Shown here one piece after another: positions 1 through 6,471 of a stretch of 9,130 nucleotides of DNA. The position numbers and the translations under genes are program-made. The stretch covers positions 1-9,130 of the forward strand of contig JANXPS010000197.1 of assembly GCA_025357175.1 (NCBI GenBank), in the 5' to 3' direction. The notes beneath the pieces are model-generated. The model had not been told where the DNA came from. It ran no database searches and was given only the letters and a program-made list of their open reading frames with translations. Source of the DNA: Deltaproteobacteria bacterium. Lineage in GTDB: Bacteria > Desulfobacterota > Deferrimicrobia > Deferrimicrobiales > Deferrimicrobiaceae. How positions within the stretch are numbered: position 1 is the stretch's first letter; each line of letters begins with the position of its first letter.

Positions 1-991
1 TCGTCTTTCCAGATCCGGTCGGTCCGGTGACCAGGACCATGCCGAACGGCTTATGGATCATTTCCATGAAATCCTTGAGCTGGTCGGGTTCGAAGCCCAG
101 CTTGGTCATGTCGAGCTGCAGGTTGCTCTTGTCGAGCAGACGCATGACGATCTTCTCGCCGTAGATGGTCGGGAGGACGGAAACGCGGTAGTCCATTTCC
201 ATGCCCTTGCCCATCTTGAGCTTGATTCGGCCGTCCTGCGGCAGGCGGCGTTCGGCGATGTCGAGGCTGGACATGATCTTGAGTCGCGAGGCCAGCGGAG
301 TGCGAAGCTTGAGCGGCGGACGCATGACTTCGTAGAGCACGCCGTCGATCCGGAAGCGGACGCGGAACTCCTTTTCGTAGGGCTCGATGTGGATGTCGGA
401 GGCGCGCCGCTTGATGGCGTCGGTCAGCAGGAAGTTGGCGAGCTTGACGACCGGGGCGTCGTCGACGCCGCGTTCGACGTCGGCAAGGTCGAGTTCCTCT
501 TCGCGAACGACCTCGAGATCGTCGTCCTGCTCGAAGTTGAATTCCTTGATGCCCATCGACTGTTCGAAGAACTTGTTGATCGCATCCGTGATCGCCTTTT
601 CGGAGGCGAGGACCAGCTCGACGGAATATCCGGTCTTGAACCCGATGCCGTCGATGATGGCCATGTTGGAGGGATCGGCGACCGCGACGATGAGCTTGGT
701 TCCGACGCGGTTGATCGGCAATGCCAGGTTCTTCTGGACCATGTCCTCGGGAAGCAGGCGAACGACGTCGGGATTGATGTCGTATTGCGTGAGGTCGACG
801 ACCGGCAGGTTGAACTGACGCCCGAGGAAAGCAAGAAGCTCGGGTTCCTTGACGAACCCCGCCTTCACCAGCACGGTCCCAATCCGCTCCTTGCTGCTCT
901 TCTGGCTTTCGAGGGCAGTCCGGAGCTGCTCGGAGGTGATCAGGTTCCCCTTAAGGAGCATTTCACCGATCTTGGTGGCCATTACGGACAT
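1..991 (-). CDS. pilB: Type IV pilus assembly ATPase PilB, N-terminal part (cut by the window edge)
   Basis: This gene encodes the cytoplasmic hexameric ATPase that drives type IV pilus extension. The 330 visible residues begin MSVMATKIGEMLLKG and cover the N-terminal MshEN/T2SSE_N module (about residues 5-150), which contains NLITSEQL and FNLPVVDLTQYDINPDVVRLL. The start of the GspE/PilB ATPase domain follows, with VVKLANFLLTDAI, SDIHIEPYEKEFRVRFRIDG and RLPQDGRIKLKMG. The frame reaches the window edge exactly at the Walker A motif GPTGSGKT (residues 323-330), so Walker B, the Asp and His boxes and the zinc-binding cysteines lie outside. The start is uncertain: ATG at 991 and ATG at 982 are both in frame, and the only purine-rich site (AGGAAGGA, 1007-1014) is 15 bases from the first. 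It follows aroE by 28 bases on the same strand. GspE of type II secretion is the main alternative, but the MshEN sequence and aroE linkage favour PilB. Confidence 0.9.
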   Translation of the reverse strand, partial: MSVMATKIGEMLLKGNLITSEQLRTALESQKSSKERIGTVLVKAGFVKEPELLAFLGRQFNLPVVDLTQYDINPDVVRLLPEDMVQKNLALPINRVGTKLIVAVADPSNMAIIDGIGFKTGYSVELVLASEKAITDAINKFFEQSMGIKEFNFEQDDDLEVVREEELDLADVERGVDDAPVVKLANFLLTDAIKRRASDIHIEPYEKEFRVRFRIDGVLYEVMRPPLKLRTPLASRLKIMSSLDIAERRLPQDGRIKLKMGKGMEMDYRVSVLPTIYGEKIVMRLLDKSNLQLDMTKLGFEPDQLKDFMEMIHKPFGMVLVTGPTGSGKT

Positions 992-1019
992 TAAGTTGTT
1001 TGCCGGTCCTTCCTGATTA

Positions 1020-1904
1020 TTACTTTATCGAAATCGGATGACGTATTTGGAGTACGGCCCGCCTCGCCGCGGCGAGGTATTCGGCCCCCGGCACGACGAT
1101 ACCGGTCCACAGCGCAAAGCTTCGCGCTGCCTGGAATGCCAGCATCGGCAGACCGTCCATCGTGTCGATACCGCGTCGCCGAAGCGCGCGTACAAGCGGC
1201 GTGCCCCCCGGGACATACACTATATCGGCAAAGCGTGTCGTTTTCTCTACTGCTTTTATCGGGAAATCCTCCCATTCGGCGGAAAGTCCCAACGATGTGC
1301 ACTGGACGATTAGAGCCGCTCCCGGAAAAGACTGCAACATCGAGGCCCGATCGAGCGGAGCGGTCCGGATCGATACCCCGCGGACGCGACCGCCCAAATC
1401 GCCGGCCATCCGCGACGATTTCCCGGTGTCGCGGTTCAGGATGACGATTTCCCGTGCGCCGGCAAGCATGAGTGCGAAGGCGATGCCCCTGGCCGCGCCT
1501 CCGGCACCCAGGATCACGACGCGCGGAAATATCCGGCCCCATCCGGCCGCCGCCGCGGCGTCGAGAAAACCGTCCCCGTCGGTGTTGTCCGCCAGCAGAC
1601 GACCCTCCCTCACCGTCAGCACGTTGGCCGCGCCGCAGACCGCGACCGCCTCGGACCGGCCATCGGCCGCTTCGGCGGCCCGCCCCTTGAACGGAATGGT
1701 CACGTTGCCGCCGAGGAAGTTGGCCGACCGGACCACCCCGAGAAAATCCTCGAAACGGTCCGGGGAGATCTCGATTCCGACGTACCTGAGCGGAAGCGAC
1801 CGGCGGCGGATCACGGAGCCGTGCATCGCCGGGCTGAGCGAATGGGAAAGCGGATTGCCCGTAACGAAGAGTAGCGATTCGAGATACGACGGCCGGATCG
1901 TCAA
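1020..1904 (-). CDS. aroE: Shikimate dehydrogenase
   Basis: AroE reduces 3-dehydroshikimate to shikimate with NADPH, the fourth step of aromatic amino acid biosynthesis, in the cytoplasm. The 294 residues show the whole family pattern: substrate-binding NPLSHSLSPAMH (17-28), NVTIPFKG with catalytic Lys73, NTDGDGF with the paired Asp109, the Rossmann loop GAGGAARG (133-140), NRDTGKS after the next strand (157-163), VYVPGGTPL, and a C-terminal DGLPMLAFQAARSFALWTG. The frame stays open upstream to 2345 inside selA, but homology begins at residue 5-10. I therefore chose the TTG at 1904, whose last two bases are the first two of the selA TGA. A GGAG lies 5 bases ahead of it. The overlap implies translational coupling to selA. 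Length is normal (about 270-290 in the family). A quinate/shikimate dehydrogenase of the YdiB type is a less likely alternative. Confidence 0.93.
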   Translation of the reverse strand: MTIRPSYLESLLFVTGNPLSHSLSPAMHGSVIRRRSLPLRYVGIEISPDRFEDFLGVVRSANFLGGNVTIPFKGRAAEAADGRSEAVAVCGAANVLTVREGRLLADNTDGDGFLDAAAAAGWGRIFPRVVILGAGGAARGIAFALMLAGAREIVILNRDTGKSSRMAGDLGGRVRGVSIRTAPLDRASMLQSFPGAALIVQCTSLGLSAEWEDFPIKAVEKTTRFADIVYVPGGTPLVRALRRRGIDTMDGLPMLAFQAARSFALWTGIVVPGAEYLAAARRAVLQIRHPISIK

Positions 1905-3340
1905 AGCGACTCCGGACGCAGGCGGAGGTCGTGAAGGGCGCCTGCCAGGGAGGCGAGTTCGTCCTCGGCGACCGTGCGGAGATCCAGGAGCAACCGTCCG
2001 TGGGCCACGCGGGCGACGACAGGGGGAACACCCGTCCTCAATAGACGCTCGAGCGCATGGGGAGACAGCGCAGGGTGGGTTATCGCGACGCATGCCGTCG
2101 CGATCTCGACCCCCGGCATGGCGCCCCCCCCGGGCGAGGACATATCCGGAACGACGGCCATGGAGAGTTCGACCGTTTCGACGGATGACTTCCGCTGCAA
2201 CGCCTTGACGCGACGCACGAGCCGGTCGGCTCGCGCGCGAACCGTTTGGGCGTTCTCGGTCAGCATGCGGAGAACGGGAACCCGTCGAGCGGCGTCGCGC
2301 GGATCTTCGTAAAGCGCGAGCGTCGCCGAGAGCGCAGCGAGGCAAAGCTTGTCGACGCGGAGGGCCCGGGAGAGCGGATGTTTCTTGAGCGGTCCGACCA
2401 GGTCGCCGCGGCCGGCGATGATTCCGGCCTGAGGCCCGCCCAGCAACTTGTCGCCGCTGACCGTGACGATGTCGGCGCCGGCCGCCAGAGATTCCCGAAC
2501 CGTGGGGGTGCCGGAGATGCCCGCATCCGAAAAGCGGAAAAAAGCTCCGGATCCGAGATCCTCAAGAACCGGGATGCCGCGGGCCATTCCGAGCACCGAG
2601 AGCTCGGAAGTCGAAACATCTCCGGTGAAGCCGGTGATCGTGAAGTTCGACCGGTGCACCTTGAGCAACAGCGCCGTGTCGGGGGTGATCGCGCGTTCGT
2701 AATCCGATATGCGCGTGCGGTTGGTCGTGCCGACTTCTATCATTCGTGCGCCGCTCTCGGCCATCACGTCGGGAATCCGGAAGGAACCGCCTATTTCAAC
2801 CAGTTCGCCGCGGCTGACGATCACCTCCCGCCCACGGGCGAGGCCCGCAAGGCAAAGCATGAGGGCCGCCGCGTTGTTGTTGACGACGTGCACAGATTCG
2901 GCGCCGGTCAGGGCGAGCAGGCGGGGTTCGACGTGAATCGAGCGGGACGAACGTTCCCCTTTTTCGAGGTCGAATTCGAGATTGGAATAGCCCCCCGCTG
3001 TTTCGACGATCGCCTCGATCGCGGCGGCCGGCAGCGGCGAGCGCCCGAGATTGGTGTGGACGACCACACCGGTCGCGTTGATCACCCGCCGCAATGGAAT
3101 CGATTCGAGGCGTCCGACTTCGGCAGGCAGCATGGATACGACCGCGTCGGCCGTTCCCCCGCGGGATGGAACCGGCTCGTTGCCCACAGGCAGCTCTCCG
3201 TCCCTGACTCGCGCGAGCAGGGCCCGGATCGCGGTGAGGACGATCTCTCTCGGGTGATCCGCGAGCAGAGCACGAACCGTGGGCATTTCGAGAATCGACG
3301 ACACGGAAGGAATGGCATATCGCCGGGGGGACTCGGTCAT
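1901..3340 (-). CDS. selA: L-seryl-tRNA(Sec) selenium transferase
   Basis: SelA is a pyridoxal-phosphate enzyme that converts seryl-tRNA(Sec) to selenocysteyl-tRNA(Sec) using selenophosphate; known bacterial SelA is a homodecamer. The 479 residues (E. coli SelA has 463) contain the N-terminal segment IPSVSSILEMP, the block NATGVVVHTNLGRSPL (88-103), HVVNNNAAALML (151-162), SRGELVEIGGSFRIPDVM (176-193), EVGTTNRT (202-209), DLGSG (261-265) and the PLP lysine in SGDKLLGGPQAG (Lys298). It starts with ATG 3 bases after the regulator stop and has no visible Shine-Dalgarno sequence, so it is probably coupled to the upstream gene. Its stop overlaps the aroE start. Its presence implies that the host makes selenoproteins, but selB, selC and selD are not in this window. 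An 8-G run lies at about residue 404-407 without breaking the frame. Confidence 0.96.
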   Translation of the reverse strand: MTESPRRYAIPSVSSILEMPTVRALLADHPREIVLTAIRALLARVRDGELPVGNEPVPSRGGTADAVVSMLPAEVGRLESIPLRRVINATGVVVHTNLGRSPLPAAAIEAIVETAGGYSNLEFDLEKGERSSRSIHVEPRLLALTGAESVHVVNNNAAALMLCLAGLARGREVIVSRGELVEIGGSFRIPDVMAESGARMIEVGTTNRTRISDYERAITPDTALLLKVHRSNFTITGFTGDVSTSELSVLGMARGIPVLEDLGSGAFFRFSDAGISGTPTVRESLAAGADIVTVSGDKLLGGPQAGIIAGRGDLVGPLKKHPLSRALRVDKLCLAALSATLALYEDPRDAARRVPVLRMLTENAQTVRARADRLVRRVKALQRKSSVETVELSMAVVPDMSSPGGGAMPGVEIATACVAITHPALSPHALERLLRTGVPPVVARVAHGRLLLDLRTVAEDELASLAGALHDLRLRPESL

Positions 3341-3343
3341 CGG

Positions 3344-4009
3344 TCAGGCGGCGGCCAGTTCTTTGAGCAGCAGCTTCTTTCCATAGGCGGCGTTCTTCCT
3401 GACGAGAGACTCGGCCAGCTCCGCGTCGCGGTCGCGGAAAGCGGCAATGATTTCCCGATGCTGCCTGGCGGACCCTTCGATGCTGCCGTGCATGGCCAGG
3501 ATCAGGCGGAAGCGCTGGAACTGCATCACGAGATTTCGATCGAGTGCCGCGAGCCGGTCGTTGCCGGAGGCGGTGACGAAGATATCGTGAAACTCGTTGT
3601 GCAACTCGATCGCCTTGCGCCATTCCTCGTTCATGGCGGCCGCAAGCATCGCATCGTTGACTTCGGCCATCCGGTCGATGTCGGCGTCGGTCAGCGCGGA
3701 GGTGGCCTGCCTCGCGGCAAATCCCTCGAGCAGCATTTTGAGATCGTAGAATTCGGAGATGTCCTTCGCGGAAAGCGAGGCGACGACCGCACCCTTGCGC
3801 GGGACGACGGTGATAAACCCCTCGGCTTCCAGCTGCCGTAGCGCTTCCCGGACGGGCGTTCGGCTGATGCCGAACTTTTCGGCGAGGTCGGGTTCGGCCA
3901 CGCGTGCCCCGGCAGGGAGGGTCCCGTTCACGATCGCGTTGCGAATGCCGTCGGCGATCCGTTCGCGGAGCGTGGTGCGGGTGTCGATCCGGATGTCGAG
4001 ATTCAGCAA
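3344..4009 (-). CDS. GntR-family transcriptional regulator, FadR/FCD subfamily
   Basis: This is a 221-residue DNA-binding regulator. The winged helix-turn-helix spans about 12-75 (LRERIADGIRNAIVNGTL, then AEPDLAEKFGISRTPVREAL and EGFITVVPRKGAVV). The all-helical FCD effector domain covers about 85-215 (FYDLKMLLEGFAAR, ELHNEFHDIFVTASGN, RQHREIIAAFRDRD). FCD proteins usually bind small organic acids, often through a metal held by Asp/His; here those positions read His137, His141, His184 and Asn206, so Asp and the last His appear replaced. The frame is open to a GTG at 4054, but homology begins near LDIRIDTRTTLRER. I chose the TTG at 4009, preceded by AAGGGG about 5 bases away and placed downstream of the candidate promoter. 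It leads the tight gene run selA-aroE-pilB and probably regulates itself through the site at 4049-4061. Its ligand is unknown. Confidence 0.88.
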   Translation of the reverse strand: MLNLDIRIDTRTTLRERIADGIRNAIVNGTLPAGARVAEPDLAEKFGISRTPVREALRQLEAEGFITVVPRKGAVVASLSAKDISEFYDLKMLLEGFAARQATSALTDADIDRMAEVNDAMLAAAMNEEWRKAIELHNEFHDIFVTASGNDRLAALDRNLVMQFQRFRLILAMHGSIEGSARQHREIIAAFRDRDAELAESLVRKNAAYGKKLLLKELAAA

Positions 4010-4024
4010 ACAGGCCCCTTCACG

Positions 4025-4039
4025 GCCCGATTCCCGGGC
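4025..4039 (-). other. Small hairpin in the leader of the GntR gene
   Basis: An inverted repeat with arms GCCCG and CGGGC and a 5-base loop lies between the candidate promoter and the TTG start. It would sit at the very 5' end of the transcript if the promoter call at 4046-4073 is right. It has no U-tract, so it is not an intrinsic terminator. With a 5-bp stem in GC-rich DNA it could be chance. Confidence 0.2.
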
Positions 4040-4045
4040 ACGCCA

Positions 4046-4073
4046 ACTGTACACTGTATACCATGTCCGTCAG
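4046..4073 (-). promoter_or_regulatory. Candidate sigma70-type promoter for the GntR-selA-aroE-pilB run
   Basis: Read on the minus strand, CTGACG (4068-4073) and TACAGT (4046-4051) are separated by 16 bases. Each matches 4 of 6 consensus positions. The predicted transcript start near 4039 gives a leader of about 30 bases before the TTG at 4009. The -35 element overlaps the stop codon region of the upstream ATPase gene. The match is modest, and the support comes mostly from position and from the overlapping operator-like palindrome. Confidence 0.4.
4049..4061. promoter_or_regulatory. Putative GntR/FadR-type operator
   Basis: GTATACAGTGTAC (minus strand) is a 13-bp imperfect palindrome with 5 of 6 base pairs symmetric around a central A. 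Its left part, within TGGTATACAG, fits the general FadR-subfamily operator form in which GT and AC are placed symmetrically (GTM-KAC). It covers the spacer and the edge of the -10 of the candidate promoter, so a bound regulator would block transcription. Autoregulation from such a site is common in the family; that this regulator binds it is inference. Confidence 0.45.
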
Positions 4074-6379
4074 CAGGCGTCGACGACGACGGGGTGGCCG
4101 GGAGCCGCGGAAGTCCTGTCGACGTGCATCGCCAGCCGGATTCCGGACCCTGAATTCCCGTCGTCGATTTCGGCCTCGTCCACGAGTTCGCGCATCAGCT
4201 TGAGCGCCCGGCTGCGGTCCTTTGCGGTGCCTGCGTCTTCCGGACGCCTGAAGCCGTTTCCGTCGTCGCGCACGAATATCTCGATCTTCCCAGGGGAGAA
4301 CAGGTAGCGGATCTGGACGCGACCGGATCCGGAGACGCCGTGCTCGAAGGTGTTGATGCAGGCTTCGATGATGGCCATCTTGAGCCGGGCGATCGCATCG
4401 ACGTCGAGCAACGCCCAACCGGCGATTTCCTCGGCTACGCGACCGGCGACCATCTCGGTGTCGGCCTTCTTCGGAAGCACGAGCGTGAATTCGACCGCGT
4501 CTGATGCGGGGCTGCGCGCCGGGAAGCGGGAGGACTCGGGCGGGGCGGAGGGCCCGGATGGCTGCTGCGTTTCCTCCATGCCGAACAGGTTGAGGAATAG
4601 CCGGAGCTGCGATCGGTGCGTCAAATGGATGCCGAAGGCGGCGGCCAGCTCGATGGCGCCGGGTTCGACCGCTTCCCCGAAAAGAAGCCACTTGCAAAGC
4701 CGCTCGGCCGGCAGCGTTTTTTCCAGCGCGAGCAGACGGGTCCTGTTTTCGAAATGCTCGACGGCCGCGCGCGTCAGCGTTTTTCCCGGATCGACGTCCA
4801 CGGCCCACGCAACCATTCTGTCCTCGGAATAATCACCACCCTGGAACCCGTATCCCACCAGGTCGAAGTCGAATCTGGAACCCGCCCGATCGGCGCGATA
4901 CCCCCGAGATACGGCGCTGATCTTGGGCAACCGGAGCATGGAAGGTTCGTGTTCCAGCCCGACCATGATCTCGAGCAACCCTTTTTCGCCGTACCGGTCG
5001 ATGAATTTCCCGAAATCGAACAGGAGCGCGGGAACCTCGCGGCAGTCCCACCGTTGCATCAACTGCTTGACCGTATCCCGGAACGACTCCTGTTCGCTGT
5101 CCGTCAAAGTGGCGGATGCGCGGGAAAGCCTCGACTGGACGATATCCGATGCGACCTGCGAAGAGGTGCGGCCCATCGCCCCCCGCTCGACTGCCCAGGT
5201 CAGGAAATCCTCGAGGACCGGGTCGCGGTGAAACTCGATATGCTCGAAATCGGTGCGGACGAGCCCCTTGAGTTCGAGCGCCGTCAACGCTTCCTCGCCC
5301 TCCCGGGGACTGGCGCCGTAAAGGGTCAGCGCGCCTTCGACCGTATCGAGCGGGAAGCGGTCGCACAGGACCCGCTTGAGAAAGCGGACGGTCCGCCCGC
5401 GCACGGCACGGTCGGGCACCAGGTTTTCGAAAATTTCTTTCCAGTACCGGTTCAACCCTCCCCCGGTCACGGAAGCCGCATAAAGATTTTCGAAGTCGAT
5501 CTCGTCCCGGACCTCGGCCCCGCTGAACGAGATTTCGTCGGCCAGCATCCGAAGGTAAGCGGGGATAGCTCCCAGCCGGTCGACTGCCCGTTCGCAAACC
5601 GGGAACGGAACCGAAAACTCCCGGCGCTCGCACAGGGAGTTCCACAAACGGGCTCCCCCCTCGGCGGAAAGACGCCCTGTTTCCATCATCCGGAATACGC
5701 CGTACAAACCTTCGCGCTTGAGTTCGGAGGTGATGCGCCCCGGCGTCGAACCCGACAGGACAAACGGAAAGCGGGCCGCCTTGATGAACGGGCGGAGAAT
5801 CGACAGGACGGAGCCGTCGGGCACCCCCTCGATTTTGGAGGCAAACTGGAAGTCATCCAGGAGCAACACGGGGTATACTGTTGAGTCGGACGCGGCAAAC
5901 GGCGCCGAGAATGCATTGACCAATGCCGAGACGGCGTCTCCGGACGCGACATGGCGCATGTGGGCCGCCAGCAACTCCCGGCAGGATTTGAATCCGGACG
6001 CTTCAAGCCGGTCGCATGCCTCCTCGGGCGCTACCATTCCGGAGGTTCCCGGTTTGACGAACGAAAGCAGCTGCCCCAAGTATTCTCGAAGGAATTGTCC
6101 GGAAAGCTCGATCGGGGTCGAGTGGACATTGCTGAACGCGAAATAGAAAGGGAATGCCCGCGGGATCATGACGGCCGGTTGTTCGAGGATCGCCGATTCA
6201 AGCTTCAAAAGCAGGGAGGTCTTTCCCGCTTCGGGCGGACCGGACAACATCACGGCGGCCCCGACGCCCCGCGAACCGTCGAGGCAGACACGCAATAGTG
6301 AAGACAGCTCGTCTTCACGCCCGAAGAACGCGTCGGGATCGAACGCGGTTGCAGCCCCTGGGTTGCGGAACAGGTGCAA
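4070..6379 (-). CDS. STAND/AAA ATPase fused to a nuclease-fold-like region and a C-terminal RsbW-like HATPase domain
   Basis: I do not recognise this as a named gene. Numbering from the TTG at 6379 (769 residues): FDPDAFFGREDEL (13-25) opens a STAND/archaeal-type ATPase with Walker A GPPEAGKTS (47-55), Walker B YPVLLLDDFQ (169-178) and a sensor-like FVLSGSTPG (206-214). A winged-helix-like segment follows at about 346-393 (ALELKGLVRTD, IEFHRDPVLEDFL). About 493-598 resembles the PD-(D/E)XK-like tail of related ATPases (FDFDLVG, WAVDVDPGKT) but lacks the lysine. After a Pro/Ser-rich linker (about 605-626), 628-764 is a HATPase_c_2/RsbW-type domain with N-box EACINTFEHG, G1 box RDDGNGF, LMRELVDEAEI and GSGIRLAM. 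No signal peptide or membrane segment is seen. The frame is open to a TTG at 6451, but the candidate promoter favours 6379, with AAAGGGA 11 bases ahead. Role unknown; inferred to be signal-responsive partner switching. Confidence 0.82.
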   Translation of the reverse strand: MHLFRNPGAATAFDPDAFFGREDELSSLLRVCLDGSRGVGAAVMLSGPPEAGKTSLLLKLESAILEQPAVMIPRAFPFYFAFSNVHSTPIELSGQFLREYLGQLLSFVKPGTSGMVAPEEACDRLEASGFKSCRELLAAHMRHVASGDAVSALVNAFSAPFAASDSTVYPVLLLDDFQFASKIEGVPDGSVLSILRPFIKAARFPFVLSGSTPGRITSELKREGLYGVFRMMETGRLSAEGGARLWNSLCERREFSVPFPVCERAVDRLGAIPAYLRMLADEISFSGAEVRDEIDFENLYAASVTGGGLNRYWKEIFENLVPDRAVRGRTVRFLKRVLCDRFPLDTVEGALTLYGASPREGEEALTALELKGLVRTDFEHIEFHRDPVLEDFLTWAVERGAMGRTSSQVASDIVQSRLSRASATLTDSEQESFRDTVKQLMQRWDCREVPALLFDFGKFIDRYGEKGLLEIMVGLEHEPSMLRLPKISAVSRGYRADRAGSRFDFDLVGYGFQGGDYSEDRMVAWAVDVDPGKTLTRAAVEHFENRTRLLALEKTLPAERLCKWLLFGEAVEPGAIELAAAFGIHLTHRSQLRLFLNLFGMEETQQPSGPSAPPESSRFPARSPASDAVEFTLVLPKKADTEMVAGRVAEEIAGWALLDVDAIARLKMAIIEACINTFEHGVSGSGRVQIRYLFSPGKIEIFVRDDGNGFRRPEDAGTAKDRSRALKLMRELVDEAEIDDGNSGSGIRLAMHVDRTSAAPGHPVVVDAC

Positions 6380-6390
6380 GACGGCTATTG

Positions 6391-6397
6391 TCCCTTT
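6391..6397 (-). promoter_or_regulatory. Ribosome binding site supporting the TTG start at 6379
   Basis: AAAGGGA on the minus strand ends 11 bases before the TTG at 6379. The spacing is longer than ideal. It is nevertheless the only purine-rich site correctly placed for any in-frame start at the head of the fusion ATPase, and nothing comparable precedes the TTG at 6451. Confidence 0.4.
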
Positions 6398-6427
6398 CCC
6401 GTTCGGATAGTTCCTTTTCAAACGAAT

Positions 6428-6456
6428 AATGTATCTCTTTACCGGACGCAATTCAA
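6428..6456 (-). promoter_or_regulatory. Candidate sigma70 promoter for the fusion ATPase gene
   Basis: On the minus strand, TTGAAT (6451-6456) and TACATT (6428-6433) are separated by exactly 17 bases. They match 4 of 6 and 4 of 6 positions of the sigma70 consensus, in the most AT-rich stretch of the window. The predicted start near 6421 leaves a leader of about 40 bases before the TTG at 6379 and would place the outer TTG at 6451 upstream of the transcript. Confidence 0.5.
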
Positions 6457-6466
6457 AATCAATATG
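6438..6466 (+). promoter_or_regulatory. Weak candidate promoter for the radical SAM operon
   Basis: TTTACC (6438-6443) and AATATG (6461-6466) are 17 bases apart on the plus strand. The predicted transcript start near 6473 falls on or beside the candidate start codons, so the mRNA would be nearly leaderless. The -10 match is poor. It is listed because some promoter is needed in this short divergent gap and nothing better is visible. It interleaves with the opposing promoter. Confidence 0.22.
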
Positions 6467-6471
6467 GTCAG

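Noticed and set aside
53..994. A 313-codon open frame on the plus strand opposite pilB
   Set aside because: The minus strand encodes clear PilB motifs ending in Walker A, and the plus frame is low-complexity (Asp/Val/Glu/Leu rich) without any family resemblance.
1062..1077. Perfect 16-bp palindrome CCTCGCCGCGGCGAGG
   Set aside because: It lies within aroE and encodes an Ala/Arg-rich stretch (LAAAR). GC-rich codon use explains it, and there is no U-tract or second copy to suggest a terminator or binding site.
2246..3841. A 531-codon open frame on the plus strand opposite selA and the GntR gene
   Set aside because: It crosses two well-supported genes on the other strand, has no recognisable domain and is typical of antisense frames in GC-rich coding DNA.
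4025..4039. Hairpin as an intrinsic terminator for the fusion ATPase gene
   Set aside because: The stem is only 5 bp and no run of T follows on the minus strand.
4010..4054. Outer GTG start (4054) for the GntR gene
   Set aside because: The extra 15 residues (VYSWRARESGREGAC) are not family-like, they overlap the candidate operator and -10 element, and no ribosome binding site precedes them.
4616..5884. A 422-codon open frame on the plus strand opposite the fusion ATPase
   Set aside because: The opposite strand has Walker and HATPase motifs in order; the plus frame shows none.
6380..6451. Outer TTG start (6451) for the fusion ATPase
   Set aside because: It lies upstream of the predicted transcript start, has no ribosome binding site, and adds 24 residues not resembling the ATPase family. 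It remains possible if the promoter call is wrong.
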